From Lachnospiraceae bacterium (lineage in GTDB: Bacteria > Bacillota > Clostridia > Lachnospirales > Lachnospiraceae): a stretch of DNA of 64,000 nt. Under the pieces are notes generated by a model. It had not been told where the DNA came from. It was given only the letters and a program-made list of their open reading frames with translations, and ran no database searches. Positions 1-9,214 of this stretch are shown here, piece after piece (position 1 is the stretch's first letter; each line of letters begins with the position of its first letter). The position numbers and the translations under genes are program-made. Location of the stretch: the NCBI GenBank assembly GCA_022510625.1, contig JAFLTD010000001.1, positions 20,789 to 84,788 on the forward strand. The letters run 5' to 3'.

Positions 1-764
1 AATTCTCCGATAACACGAAGCACCAGATCGTAATCCTGCGCGCCGTCAAATCCACCGCGCAATTCGAGTTTTTTCAACAAATTTGCCTCTATTGCCATAA
101 AGTGACAGACATAATTATTGGATAAAATTAAATCGAAATTAAACTTCTTCTTCCTGTGGGGTGCCATATAAAAACACCTGTTATCGTCATATTTGTCTTC
201 ATCCGTGTAGAGAAGTGCCGGATTTATCCCCTGCTGTCCGGCCTTGTGAAGTTCCGCCGCCATATGGTAAAGCGCATCGGGCGCCAGAAAGTCATCATGA
301 TCCAGCAGCGCGATGTAATCTCCGGACGCCAGTGCGATTCCGGCATTCGTATTGCCGGATATCCCTTTATTTTCCGCGAGGCGTTCGTAGATGATACGTT
401 TATCGCCGAACTCCTCCCTGACTTCTCCGACAATCCTTTCCACCGTATCACTGCTGCCCGCATCCGCGATGATCAACTCCCAGTTGCCATAGCTCTGCCG
501 GCACACGGAATCTATCATTTTGCGAAAGAAGTGTTCTTTAGTCTCGTAGGCGGGAACGACAATACTGAACAGATACGGATAGTCTGCCGATTCTCTGCGT
601 TGACTCTCCAATGTTTCCTCAGACGGTTCCCTGTAATAATAGTCGTCTCTTCTCTCTTCCTCAATCCGCTCTCTGGCCGCATAGTAGGCATGACGGATTC
701 CGTTTTTCTTAACATAACGAATGGTTTTTATTAGATTGTTTATTCTAAAGATTCCGTTGCCCAT
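1..764 (-). CDS. GT2 family glycosyltransferase, C-terminus cut by window edge
   Basis: Reading the minus strand from the ATG at 764 gives an open frame to the window edge, about 254 residues. After a basic, Tyr-rich N-terminus (about 70 residues) comes a GT-A fold start, FSIVVPAYETKEHFF, then NWELIIADAGSSD, the NKGISGNTNAGIALASGDY segment and a DHDD metal/nucleotide motif. Later ALLYTDEDKYDD and GGFDGAQDYDLVLRV are typical of GT2 enzymes of surface-polysaccharide clusters. It closely parallels the first catalytic domain of the 666-residue GT2 at 2636-4636. An in-frame ATG 30 bases upstream (about 794) is an alternative start; neither has an obviously ideal ribosome binding site. It is the last visible gene of the leftward operon, about 100 bases after pgm, with a hairpin in between. 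The sugar donor and acceptor cannot be told from the sequence. Confidence 0.85.
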   Translation of the reverse strand, partial: MGNGIFRINNLIKTIRYVKKNGIRHAYYAARERIEEERRDDYYYREPSEETLESQRRESADYPYLFSIVVPAYETKEHFFRKMIDSVCRQSYGNWELIIADAGSSDTVERIVGEVREEFGDKRIIYERLAENKGISGNTNAGIALASGDYIALLDHDDFLAPDALYHMAAELHKAGQQGINPALLYTDEDKYDDNRCFYMAPHRKKKFNFDLILSNNYVCHFMAIEANLLKKLELRGGFDGAQDYDLVLRVIGE

Positions 765-825
765 AGCGAACCTCGCACAGAAACCGCATAACATCCTGTC
801 ATACGTTGATTTTTACCGTATAAAC

Positions 826-856
826 GATATCGCCCTGCACAGGGCAAGGCGATATC
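826..856 (-). terminator. Hairpin between pgm and the downstream GT2
   Basis: Nested inverted repeats: an outer GATATCGCC/GGCGATATC pair (826-834/848-856) and an alternative inner GCCCTG-CA-CAGGGC (832-845). On the minus strand the structure follows the pgm stop and is followed by only a short T run (TTTAT). It may therefore be a weak or partial terminator that lowers expression of the next gene rather than a full stop. Confidence 0.45.
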
Positions 857-868
857 CGCTACACTCTC

Positions 869-2590
869 TTAGAGATATGCTTTCAAATCTTCTGTCAATT
901 TATTCAACCGGCTCTCGGCGTCCTCCATGCCGGTGCCCTTAACGCCCATGTAGAATTTGATCTTCGGCTCCGTGCCGGAAGGACGGGCGCAGCACCACGA
1001 ATCGTTGGTAAGGTCGAAATAGAGCACGTTGGACTTGGGAAGTCCCGTCTCTCCCGACGCTCCGGTTTCCAGATTCAATGTCTTGCCCGTATTGTAGTCC
1101 CTGAACTCCTTGACTTTCAAATCGCCGAAATTCTTGGGCGGATCGTTTCTCAGCTTGTTCATGATCTCCTCGATCTGTTTCGCGCCGTCGATACCCTTCA
1201 TGGTGATTGAATACTGGCTCTCCTTGAAGTAGCCGTACTTCTCATACAGTGTGATCATCTGATCCCATACGGTCTTTCCGTTCTTCTTGCACCACGCAGC
1301 CATCTCGCAGAGGCACATGACCGCAACAACCGCATCCTTATCTCTGGCGTGGGTTCCGGCGAGACATCCGTAGCTCTCCTCCAATCCGAACACATAATTG
1401 TCGGAACCGTTCTGCTCGAAGAGCTTGATCTGCTCACCGATATACTTAAATCCCGTCAGGACCTCAATGAACCTTACCTTATAATCCTCCGCTATGGCAC
1501 GTGCCATGTTTGTGGTGACAATGGTTGTCACAAGCGCAGGATTCTCCGGCATCTTGCCCGTCGCCGTTCTCTCTCTCAGAATATATTCTGCGATCAGCAT
1601 ACCCGACATATTACCCGTAAAAGGCACATACTCACCAGATTTGGTATCCAGCGCATAGATGCCCAGACGGTCCGCATCGGGATCTGTGGCAAGCACGATG
1701 TCCGCATTCTTCTCTTTAGCCAGTTTGAGCGCCAGTGTAAATGCCTTGGGATCCTCAGGATTAGGATAGTCCAAGGTAGTGAAATCGGGATCGGGCATCT
1801 CCTGCTCGGGTACCACATACACATTCTTGAAGCCCAGCTCCGACAAAATTCTTCTGACCGGCACATTACCCGTTCCGTTAAACGGAGAGTAGACAATCTT
1901 CATGTCCTCCGCCATATCCTTGATCACATCCGGATGAATGATCTGCTTTTTCAGCTCAACCATGTACTTGTCATCAATCTCTTTACCGATAACTTCATAG
2001 AGCCCTGCTTTCTTGGCCTCTTCCTTATCCATAGTCTTCACGGTATGATAATCCGTTACATTGTTAACCTCAGTGATGATTTCTTTATCTCTGGGGGCCG
2101 TCACCTGCGCACCGTCCTCCCAGTAGCACTTATATCCGTTGTATTCCGGCGGATTATGGCTCGCAGTGATAACAATACCCGAAATACATTTAAGCTCGCG
2201 CAGCGCAAAAGACAATTCGGGCGTGGGTCTGAGCGAATCAAACACATATGCCTTGATTCCGTTCGCCGCCAGACATAATGCCGCTTCATCGGCAAATTCC
2301 GGGGACTTTCTTCTGGAGTCGTAAGCGATCGCCACACCTTTGCGCTCTCCGCCCTGTTTCTTTATGTAGTTGGCAAGACCCTGTGTCGCTTTGCGCACCG
2401 TGTAAATATTCATGCGGTTTGTTCCCGCACCTATCACACCGCGCAGACCGCCGGTACCAAACTCAAGATCTTTATAGAAACGATCCTCAATCTCCTTCTC
2501 ATCGTTTCTGATTGCCAGAAGTTCCTGCTTAGTCGCATCGTCAAAATAAGAATCTTCAACCCAAAAGTCAAATTGTTCCTTGTAGCCCAT
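869..2590 (-). CDS. pgm: Phosphoglucomutase/phosphomannomutase
   Basis: A 573-residue alpha-D-phosphohexomutase that interconverts glucose-6-P and glucose-1-P (possibly mannose-6-P/1-P), cytosolic. The phosphoserine loop TASHNPPEYNGYK lies near residue 143, the metal loop DPDADRLGI near 305, the sugar loop GLEESYG near 400, and the C-terminal phosphate-binding ARPSGTEPKIKFY near 535. The length matches the long bacterial PGM type. The start MGYKEQF follows GGAGG at good spacing. In this operon it would feed glucose-1-phosphate to RfbA and UDP-glucose synthesis. Only 45 bases separate it from the upstream GT2 gene, so it is probably cotranscribed. Confidence 0.93.
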   Translation of the reverse strand: MGYKEQFDFWVEDSYFDDATKQELLAIRNDEKEIEDRFYKDLEFGTGGLRGVIGAGTNRMNIYTVRKATQGLANYIKKQGGERKGVAIAYDSRRKSPEFADEAALCLAANGIKAYVFDSLRPTPELSFALRELKCISGIVITASHNPPEYNGYKCYWEDGAQVTAPRDKEIITEVNNVTDYHTVKTMDKEEAKKAGLYEVIGKEIDDKYMVELKKQIIHPDVIKDMAEDMKIVYSPFNGTGNVPVRRILSELGFKNVYVVPEQEMPDPDFTTLDYPNPEDPKAFTLALKLAKEKNADIVLATDPDADRLGIYALDTKSGEYVPFTGNMSGMLIAEYILRERTATGKMPENPALVTTIVTTNMARAIAEDYKVRFIEVLTGFKYIGEQIKLFEQNGSDNYVFGLEESYGCLAGTHARDKDAVVAVMCLCEMAAWCKKNGKTVWDQMITLYEKYGYFKESQYSITMKGIDGAKQIEEIMNKLRNDPPKNFGDLKVKEFRDYNTGKTLNLETGASGETGLPKSNVLYFDLTNDSWCCARPSGTEPKIKFYMGVKGTGMEDAESRLNKLTEDLKAYL

Positions 2591-2635
2591 CCTGTTACCT
2601 CCGTTATTTATCTTCGTGAATGATATTTTATCATA

Positions 2636-4636
2636 TTAAGATTCCAGTTTCAACGCGAAATCGCTACGGTCAAGTGAGAAATTGGGATTGTAGTAAGGAT
2701 CGCCTTTCGTAAGGAGACCTTTCCATTTCATCCGAAAAGCCTCCGATTCCCTCTCGTACCGCTCCGCCTTCTCTCCATGGTCGTCCAACCCCCGGGAGAC
2801 GGATTCGAAGTGGTATAACTCCGCAAAAGGAGTAAACACGTTAACATAGCCCGCTTTCCATGCTCTGATGCACAAATCTACGTCGTTTAAGGAGACGGCA
2901 AGGTTTTCGTCAAGCCCATTCAGTTCGGTAAAAAGAGATTTCCTCATCATCAGGCACGCCCCCGTCACCGCCATCACATTCTGCGCATAACACAGACGCC
3001 CCATATATCCCAGGTTATTGCTGCTGACACGATAATGGCTGTGACCCGCGGTCCTGTGCTGTCCAAGAGCAAGCACTACACCGGCATGCTGTATCGTCCT
3101 GTCCTCATAGTAAAGCTTTGCGCCCACCGCGCCCACATCTTTTCTCTGAGCGTACATAAGCAGTTCTTCGATCCAGTCCAGCGTGATAACCTGCGTGTCA
3201 TTGTTCAACAGCAGGATATATTCGCCCCGTGCGTTGGAGACACCCAGATTGTTGATCCTGGAATAATTGAAATCTCCCTCGTAAGTGATGACCCGGACAT
3301 TCGGATTCTCCTGTATTTTCTTATAATAGTCGAAAATCTCGTCTGTCGTGCTGTTGTTCTCCACCACGATAATCTCATAGTGCTCGTAGCTGCTTTTCTC
3401 CAGAATCGAAGTAATGCAGCGCTGCAGATCGTCAATATGGTCTTTGTTCGGAATGATGATACTTATGAGCGGATTGCCCTGTATTTCATACTTGATCCGG
3501 AAAATCGTCTCGAACGCCTTAGTGGAACTGATCTCAAAATTCTCATAACCCTGATTCCGAAGATGTGCCGCCACAGCGCCTTTTGCCGCATCGACGGCGT
3601 AGCTTTTGGCATTGATGTCGGCTGCAACACTTCCCGCATGGGACCTCCAGTAATAGAGCAGCTTCGGCACATGCACCACGTGTTTGGCTCTGCTCGTCAG
3701 CCTCAGGATCATGTCATGGTCCTGACTTCCGTCAAACTCCGGGCGAAACAGGTTCATTCCCTCTATCAGATTCCGGTCGAATGCGCTGAAATGGCAGATA
3801 TAATTGTTCGCCCTAAGATTATCGGGCGCAAAATCCGGCTTAAAATGCAGGGTGATCATATGGTCGATGGACTTATTGCCCTTAAAAGTCGCCTCATCAC
3901 AGTAAATGTAATCCGCACCCTCGTCGCAGATGGCTTTCATATATTCATACAGCACACTGGGGTGCAGCACATCATCATGATCGAAAAGTGCGATATAGTC
4001 TCCCGACGCCATGCCAAGACATGCGTTGGTATTACCGGCTATCCCCTCATTTTTGAGGAGTTTCCGATAAAGAATGCGTGAATCCGTCTGCGCGTACTCC
4101 TTACAGATGCGTCCCACATCGGAATGTTCGGCATCTGAGCCGTCTGCCAGGCACAGTTCCCAATTTGCGTACGTCTGCGCCCTAACCGAATTGATCGCCT
4201 GACGCAGGAATTTCTCCGGAGTATTGTAGAGGGGTACAAGAATACTGAATTTAACAGTCCTGCTGAAGGTCTCTTTGCCCTGTCTTGCCGCTTCTTCCTC
4301 ATTCGGAAAACTCGCCGTCCCATGCTGTGTGCGCGCCTTTCTCTCAATCTTCTTGGCATTCAGCTTGCGCACAACGCCCTTGACACTGCCATAATATCCC
4401 AAGCGCTCCTTCATCCTGCGCACCCAGTGTACCAGAGAACGTAGAGGTTTGGACGCACGCCAGAACACACTGCCCTTAATGCGGTTCAGTCTGCCCTCCA
4501 AATCCGCGGCGCGCTGTCCGGCATCCGCCAGCTTGCCTGCAAGCACATTACCCTTGCGCTTCTCCCGCTCGTATGCATCTTTATAGTAGAGAAGTTTCTC
4601 CTCCTCAGTCATTTGGCTCAGTTCTTTCTGTTCCAT
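2636..4636 (-). CDS. Tandem-domain GT2 glycosyltransferase (666 aa)
   Basis: Two GT-A (GT2) modules lie in one chain. The first starts at about residue 130 (FSILVPLYNTPEKFL) with DHDD at 219-222; the second starts at about 391 (ISIIIPNKDHIDDL) with LLNNDTQV near 476-483 and a DVDLCIRAWKAGY acceptor-side motif. Such bimodular enzymes usually add two linkages of a repeat unit or polymerise on a lipid-linked acceptor. The first 75 residues are charged and helical, ending in a LNRI-x-SVFWRA-KPLR motif that is also present at the start of the neighbouring 792-residue GT2. The gene sits between that GT2 and pgm with gaps below 50 bases. The donor is not predictable; dTDP-deoxysugar or a hexose are reasonable given the operon. 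Confidence 0.9.
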   Translation of the reverse strand: MEQKELSQMTEEEKLLYYKDAYEREKRKGNVLAGKLADAGQRAADLEGRLNRIKGSVFWRASKPLRSLVHWVRRMKERLGYYGSVKGVVRKLNAKKIERKARTQHGTASFPNEEEAARQGKETFSRTVKFSILVPLYNTPEKFLRQAINSVRAQTYANWELCLADGSDAEHSDVGRICKEYAQTDSRILYRKLLKNEGIAGNTNACLGMASGDYIALFDHDDVLHPSVLYEYMKAICDEGADYIYCDEATFKGNKSIDHMITLHFKPDFAPDNLRANNYICHFSAFDRNLIEGMNLFRPEFDGSQDHDMILRLTSRAKHVVHVPKLLYYWRSHAGSVAADINAKSYAVDAAKGAVAAHLRNQGYENFEISSTKAFETIFRIKYEIQGNPLISIIIPNKDHIDDLQRCITSILEKSSYEHYEIIVVENNSTTDEIFDYYKKIQENPNVRVITYEGDFNYSRINNLGVSNARGEYILLLNNDTQVITLDWIEELLMYAQRKDVGAVGAKLYYEDRTIQHAGVVLALGQHRTAGHSHYRVSSNNLGYMGRLCYAQNVMAVTGACLMMRKSLFTELNGLDENLAVSLNDVDLCIRAWKAGYVNVFTPFAELYHFESVSRGLDDHGEKAERYERESEAFRMKWKGLLTKGDPYYNPNFSLDRSDFALKLES

Positions 4637-4664
4637 AATAGCAGTATCCTTTCACGCCGGTATC

Positions 4665-7043
4665 TTAGACCTCGCATGTCACGTCACTCCATGCCAGCAG
4701 CCTGTCACCCTGCTCACTCGTACACAGCATGCCGACACGGTATGTCCCTGACGGCAAATCTTTCCTGAAAACCCGAAGTTCGAATCCTGCCAGTCCGATA
4801 TTGCGTTCCATGGGTAAAATCGCCTCAACATCCCTGCGATACCAATCTTCGGGTACGGCAGTATAACCCTCGCCGCCCGCCCCATCTACGCGCAGGAGCA
4901 GAAGGTGTTTATCATAACGCGCGTTATCTGCTCCGGGTATATAACTCCAACCCATGACCCATAGGATATCGGGCTCGTCCGCATGTATCTTATGCTGTAT
5001 TTCCGCCCTGTCCACGGTAAGCTGCAGATATTTTGCTTTGAGCCTTTTGATTGACTCTCCCTTAAACGGCTCCACCGATACCGTGTGCAGATGTTCTTCG
5101 TGGGCAAATTTATAATTGCATCCGTAATCGGACGCGTTGTCGATCAACGCATTGTGGTAGAAGGGATCCTGTCCTTTCATCTGCGGATGTTTTGTATACA
5201 GATTCTCTTTCTCTTTCAGCAGTCTCTCCCACTTTCCCGCATCACGCTCATCCAGCCCCCGGCTCAGGGACTCATGATGATACAGCACTGCATCATTGCG
5301 CAGCACATTATAGTAGCCCGCCTCAATCAATTTAAAGCAGAAGTCTACATCATTGTAGGCGACCGCCATCGTCTCATCCAGACCTCCCACTTCCTGATAC
5401 TTTTCACGGCTCACCATAAGGCACGCCGCCGTCACGCCTATCATATCATACGTCACTCGATTATGACCATAGTAATAATCCCTGTCATCGGGGAAGGTAA
5501 TCAGCTTGTGCGAAGGCCCAATCTGCATATTGGTAATACCTGCATGCTGGATATTCTGTGTGCCGGCATACCATAATTTAGCACCCACCGCACCCACATG
5601 CGGCTGCAGTGCCTGGCCTGCCATACGTCCCAGCCAGCTTTGCTCAATAATCTCAATATCATCGTTCATAAGCAGAATCAGATCACCGCTTGCCCGCGCC
5701 GCACCCATATTGCACATTTTAGAAAAATTAAAAGGCATTTCTTCATAGATATAAATAAAACCATACTGCTTCTGCAGCGCCTCCATCTTAGACCGGTTCT
5801 CCTGATTGCTGCCATTATCTACAACAATCCATTCATAATACTGATACTCCGTTCTCTGCCGGAAAGACTCAAGACACCGCTCCAGTACTTCGGGATGATC
5901 TTTCGAGGGAATCACAACAGAGACGGCGTGGTGCGGCGGTATGTGCCGATCCTCGCTCTGTGCACGGGCGCACCGCTCCCTGCCGGATATGGATGTATCA
6001 TAAACAATGTGATATAAATTCGGTTCCTGTCCGCTCACAAAGCTGCCTTTGATTCCGCGCCTGCCAAGCGCCGCTTCACGCACCGGTACATATTCCTTGC
6101 CGGCACCTATTAGATAACAACCGTTCTCTAATTCCCCGACCAATTCCCGTTCCACCATCTGAAACCGCTCTGCCGGCTCCTCACATTCTTGCAGCTTCCG
6201 CAGTAATTCATCGGACGGTTCATAAGTGCGATGGTAAAGAACTCTGTCAATATGGCATATGCTCTCCCGAAGCGTCGTCCCATCCAGACCGCACCGCCTC
6301 TGCACCGCCTCCTCCAGGCACAGACACAGGTCATAAAATCGCACCGACTGCTTAACCCGCTCTTCTCTGCTCATCACTTCCACACCGGACAGCACGGTGG
6401 ACAAGAGTTCTGCTTTCACCGCAATCAGATGTCCCCAATAGTTAAATGAGAGAAGTGTGTCCGGCGAATAGCACGGTTTGAACCACGGCTGCATGCGATG
6501 GGACAGATCCTCCCAGTAGAAATCTTCATCCGCGTAAACAATTTTGCAGGAAGGATTTTCATTAAAGCAAGATTTAACATATTCAAATGCCACCTCATTT
6601 ATGACACCGTTGTCATATACTAAAATCATAATATCGGTGTCCGGAATCTTGATCGACTGCCATCCTGTAACAGCCGTTATGTTCTGACCGTCCTTTTTTT
6701 CATATCTTGTGTTATTTTGGCTCTGAATCCATTCAAGATAAGGATGTTTCCGACGGTACATCTCATCCGTGTAACGCAGAAGACAGGGATCCGCCTCAGG
6801 ACTCCTGTCCGTATCCGTATATCGCCTTGTGTCGCCTTTCACACTGTGATACAGTTTCCTGAAAGGTGCCGTCGCTCTCCAGAAAGGATTGGCATAGATA
6901 CGATTCAAATTGTCATTAAGATCCGACTCACGTCTCTCCGCATCCGCGATCTTCCCTGCCAACACAATATTGTTTTTACGCTCTCTCTCGTATGCCGCCG
7001 CATAATAAGCGGCCCAGCCGTATCGATTTGCATGTCCTCGCAT
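4665..7043 (-). CDS. Large GT2 glycosyltransferase (792 aa)
   Basis: The N-terminus (residues 10-70) repeats the charged helix plus LNRIYANPFWRATAPFR motif of its neighbour. Residues 135-270 look like a degenerate first GT-A module (IMILVYDN..., KIVYADEDFYW). Residues 374-620 form a clear catalytic GT2 domain: VSVVIPSKDHPEVLERC, IVVDNGSN, LILLMNDDIEI (NDD at 460-462), GGLDETMAVAYNDVDFCF and YHHESLSRG. Residues about 690-792 form an extra beta-rich domain of unknown role. The start codon overlaps the stop of the upstream methyltransferase gene by one base (TGATG), indicating translational coupling. This looks like a polymerising or repeat-unit transferase with one active and one decayed or non-canonical module. 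Confidence 0.88.
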   Translation of the reverse strand: MRGHANRYGWAAYYAAAYERERKNNIVLAGKIADAERRESDLNDNLNRIYANPFWRATAPFRKLYHSVKGDTRRYTDTDRSPEADPCLLRYTDEMYRRKHPYLEWIQSQNNTRYEKKDGQNITAVTGWQSIKIPDTDIMILVYDNGVINEVAFEYVKSCFNENPSCKIVYADEDFYWEDLSHRMQPWFKPCYSPDTLLSFNYWGHLIAVKAELLSTVLSGVEVMSREERVKQSVRFYDLCLCLEEAVQRRCGLDGTTLRESICHIDRVLYHRTYEPSDELLRKLQECEEPAERFQMVERELVGELENGCYLIGAGKEYVPVREAALGRRGIKGSFVSGQEPNLYHIVYDTSISGRERCARAQSEDRHIPPHHAVSVVIPSKDHPEVLERCLESFRQRTEYQYYEWIVVDNGSNQENRSKMEALQKQYGFIYIYEEMPFNFSKMCNMGAARASGDLILLMNDDIEIIEQSWLGRMAGQALQPHVGAVGAKLWYAGTQNIQHAGITNMQIGPSHKLITFPDDRDYYYGHNRVTYDMIGVTAACLMVSREKYQEVGGLDETMAVAYNDVDFCFKLIEAGYYNVLRNDAVLYHHESLSRGLDERDAGKWERLLKEKENLYTKHPQMKGQDPFYHNALIDNASDYGCNYKFAHEEHLHTVSVEPFKGESIKRLKAKYLQLTVDRAEIQHKIHADEPDILWVMGWSYIPGADNARYDKHLLLLRVDGAGGEGYTAVPEDWYRRDVEAILPMERNIGLAGFELRVFRKDLPSGTYRVGMLCTSEQGDRLLAWSDVTCEV

Positions 7044-9196
7044 CAGTTAAACAATCCCCTTTTCCGTATATGTCCGGCCGTTTCCTCCGGCAGCTTAGTC
7101 ACTTCCATCACCATTTGCAGCAAATTGTTCTCCTCACCCGGAATACCGGACAAGGATAGCGTAATATTGGGGTCTCTGGTGGGAAAAACATAGGTGTTTT
7201 CTCCAACCTTAAATCCGTTAAGCTGTATCTGTCCACCTTTCAAAGATACAGGTGTTCCATTCCATTTAATTTCACGTATATAAATCAGGCAGAAATCATT
7301 GCACGGGTCTATCCGCAATGCGCTCCTGCCGCCGGGAATCATGACTTCCAGCTCTGTCACACCTTCTGGGCTTGTGCGCACTTGTTCTCCCAAAGTCTCA
7401 TCTAAAAAAAACGACTGTTCTTCATTAAACCCTCTTCCGGTGTCCTCATAGATCTGCACGCGGTCTTTGCGGCCTGCCGACGCCTGTCCCTCACAGAAAG
7501 CATCCACGGTATAGACAGGATAACCGATAGCCTCACGTATCTCTGCCATGGACATTCTTTTGCCGGTCACATATTTCTGGAATGTCAGCTCCTCTTTGCG
7601 GTACTGTTCAGCCTCAGATTGATCTAATTTCAGCTTATCCATTATTAAATCTAAGTTTAACGTTTCTCTTTTTTCGTTTTCCAACAGGTAGCAATAGACT
7701 GCGCGAAAAGCAATCTGTTTCGTCTCGACAGCCTTCTCAAAACTCCATTCGCAGTCGATAACATTCCACGCGTTATCGAAGTATCGCATGTTATCATTTT
7801 CACCATTCCACGCGTTATTTTCATTATTTCCGACATTTTTTGTTTCTTCCGGCACGATAATATTAGAAAAAATCAAGTCGTAATCGGCGATCTTATCTTC
7901 TTCACCGACGGAAATCCGCCTCAGGTACTCATCAAACAGTCGATGAAAACCATCCACGTCGTCATGTGCAAGCCTGTCGTCCAATATCTCCTCCAACGTT
8001 CTTCCCTCGACATACTCTAACTTCAAATAGGGTTCTTTATCTGCACCGTCAGCCGCCAAAGTACATCGATTGACAGACAATCCGCTCCCGTCATAGCGCT
8101 CAGACAACTTTTCATAAGCGCGCGCCGTATTCTCGATATGCTGCCACGCCTCTTTTGATAACGGATGTTTTTCAATAATTTTGCCCGTTGAATCCTCCCG
8201 AAGCACTGTTTTAATACAGAATTCAGGCATTCTGTCGTTGGAATATTTCACGTATTTTTCTTCCAGTGCGGGACCGAGCAGCATCATATAAGAATTGGAG
8301 AACAGGGGGAACTGCTTCTCCCGGATAATCGTATCAAACACCTTCTTCTCGTCAAACAGCTGAAGCCTGTCCCTGTCAAAGTTGCGAAGATTGGCGGACA
8401 ATTCTCCTATCTGTGGCAGTCTGTCATCCGAATACAGGCTGGTCATGAACTTATAGTCCGGATAGGGATAATACATCTGTGCCTGTTTGTAGCCGCATCT
8501 TTGCGCTATATCACGCAATCCTTCTGCGGTAAAAGTCCTCACCGCGCCGCCGTCGGGATAGTTCTCGAGACCGCTGAAATAAGTTCCCAGATGATCTTCT
8601 TTACAGCCTGCCCAGTATTTCAGGCCAAACTTATTTTCTATGGCAATCGCAATATGTCCGCGGGATTTAACATGCTTTTTAATAATATTCAGAAAATCCT
8701 CATATGGCGTTTCCGATTGAATATAAGACTGCGCATACTCAAACACGCCGATCAGGCATATATAGTCATAATCGCAGGGCAGATCGGGCTCCACATCCTG
8801 AAAATTACCCACATGAATGGTCACATTATCTGCTTCTGTATGCCTGTAGGCGTTGATTCTGCTTCTTTTTCTGGACAGATCAATACAGGTCACTTCGCCG
8901 GCTTTTCTCGCCAACGCCCCTGTAATTGCCCCGCAGCCGGATCCCACTTCCAACACTTTCATATCCTTTGTGATCGGGAGCCATTCTACAATATTTTCCC
9001 GCTGAGCGGACAAATGATACAGAATGGGCCAGCTTTTCCGTTCCTCAATAATCCGCTGATACTCCACGGCGGAATAGTTGCGGGTAATATCCAGAAGTTC
9101 ATCCTCAACGTCGCCGTCACAGTAATAATCTTCTCCCGGATAATGCACCAGATTCAGTTTGATTTTACCGATTTCCTCGATATTGTTATCCGGCAT
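7043..9196 (-). CDS. WbdD-like fused methyltransferase and kinase-like protein, probable chain terminator
   Basis: A 717-residue protein. Residues 60-250 are a class I SAM-dependent methyltransferase (motif I VLEVGSGCGAITG at 81-93, acidic CIDLSR near 104, ICLIGVFEY near 146). Residues about 300-520 look like a protein-kinase fold: candidate ATP lysine in CIKTV (K329), hinge EYVEGRTLEEIL (394-405), catalytic-loop-like DLIFSN (D440, N445) and a DFG-equivalent IDCEW (D481). The tail is beta-rich. In E. coli O8/O9a antigen, WbdD has the same methyltransferase-kinase order and ends chains by capping them; the cap is recognised by the Wzt C-domain. Here the gene directly follows wzt, which has such a domain. 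The methyltransferase is visible directly; kinase and capping role are inference from motif order and context. Confidence 0.75.
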   Translation of the reverse strand: MPDNNIEEIGKIKLNLVHYPGEDYYCDGDVEDELLDITRNYSAVEYQRIIEERKSWPILYHLSAQRENIVEWLPITKDMKVLEVGSGCGAITGALARKAGEVTCIDLSRKRSRINAYRHTEADNVTIHVGNFQDVEPDLPCDYDYICLIGVFEYAQSYIQSETPYEDFLNIIKKHVKSRGHIAIAIENKFGLKYWAGCKEDHLGTYFSGLENYPDGGAVRTFTAEGLRDIAQRCGYKQAQMYYPYPDYKFMTSLYSDDRLPQIGELSANLRNFDRDRLQLFDEKKVFDTIIREKQFPLFSNSYMMLLGPALEEKYVKYSNDRMPEFCIKTVLREDSTGKIIEKHPLSKEAWQHIENTARAYEKLSERYDGSGLSVNRCTLAADGADKEPYLKLEYVEGRTLEEILDDRLAHDDVDGFHRLFDEYLRRISVGEEDKIADYDLIFSNIIVPEETKNVGNNENNAWNGENDNMRYFDNAWNVIDCEWSFEKAVETKQIAFRAVYCYLLENEKRETLNLDLIMDKLKLDQSEAEQYRKEELTFQKYVTGKRMSMAEIREAIGYPVYTVDAFCEGQASAGRKDRVQIYEDTGRGFNEEQSFFLDETLGEQVRTSPEGVTELEVMIPGGRSALRIDPCNDFCLIYIREIKWNGTPVSLKGGQIQLNGFKVGENTYVFPTRDPNITLSLSGIPGEENNLLQMVMEVTKLPEETAGHIRKRGLFN

Positions 9197-9214
9197 GATC
9201 TTCTACCTTTCCGC

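Noticed and set aside
1349-2278. A long open frame on the plus strand opposite pgm (309 codons)
   Set aside because: It is antisense to a fully conserved phosphoglucomutase with all its motifs; composition is His/Arg/Ile-rich and shows no family features. Similar antisense frames at 3035-4081, 10629-11681 and 12576-13598 were rejected for the same reason.
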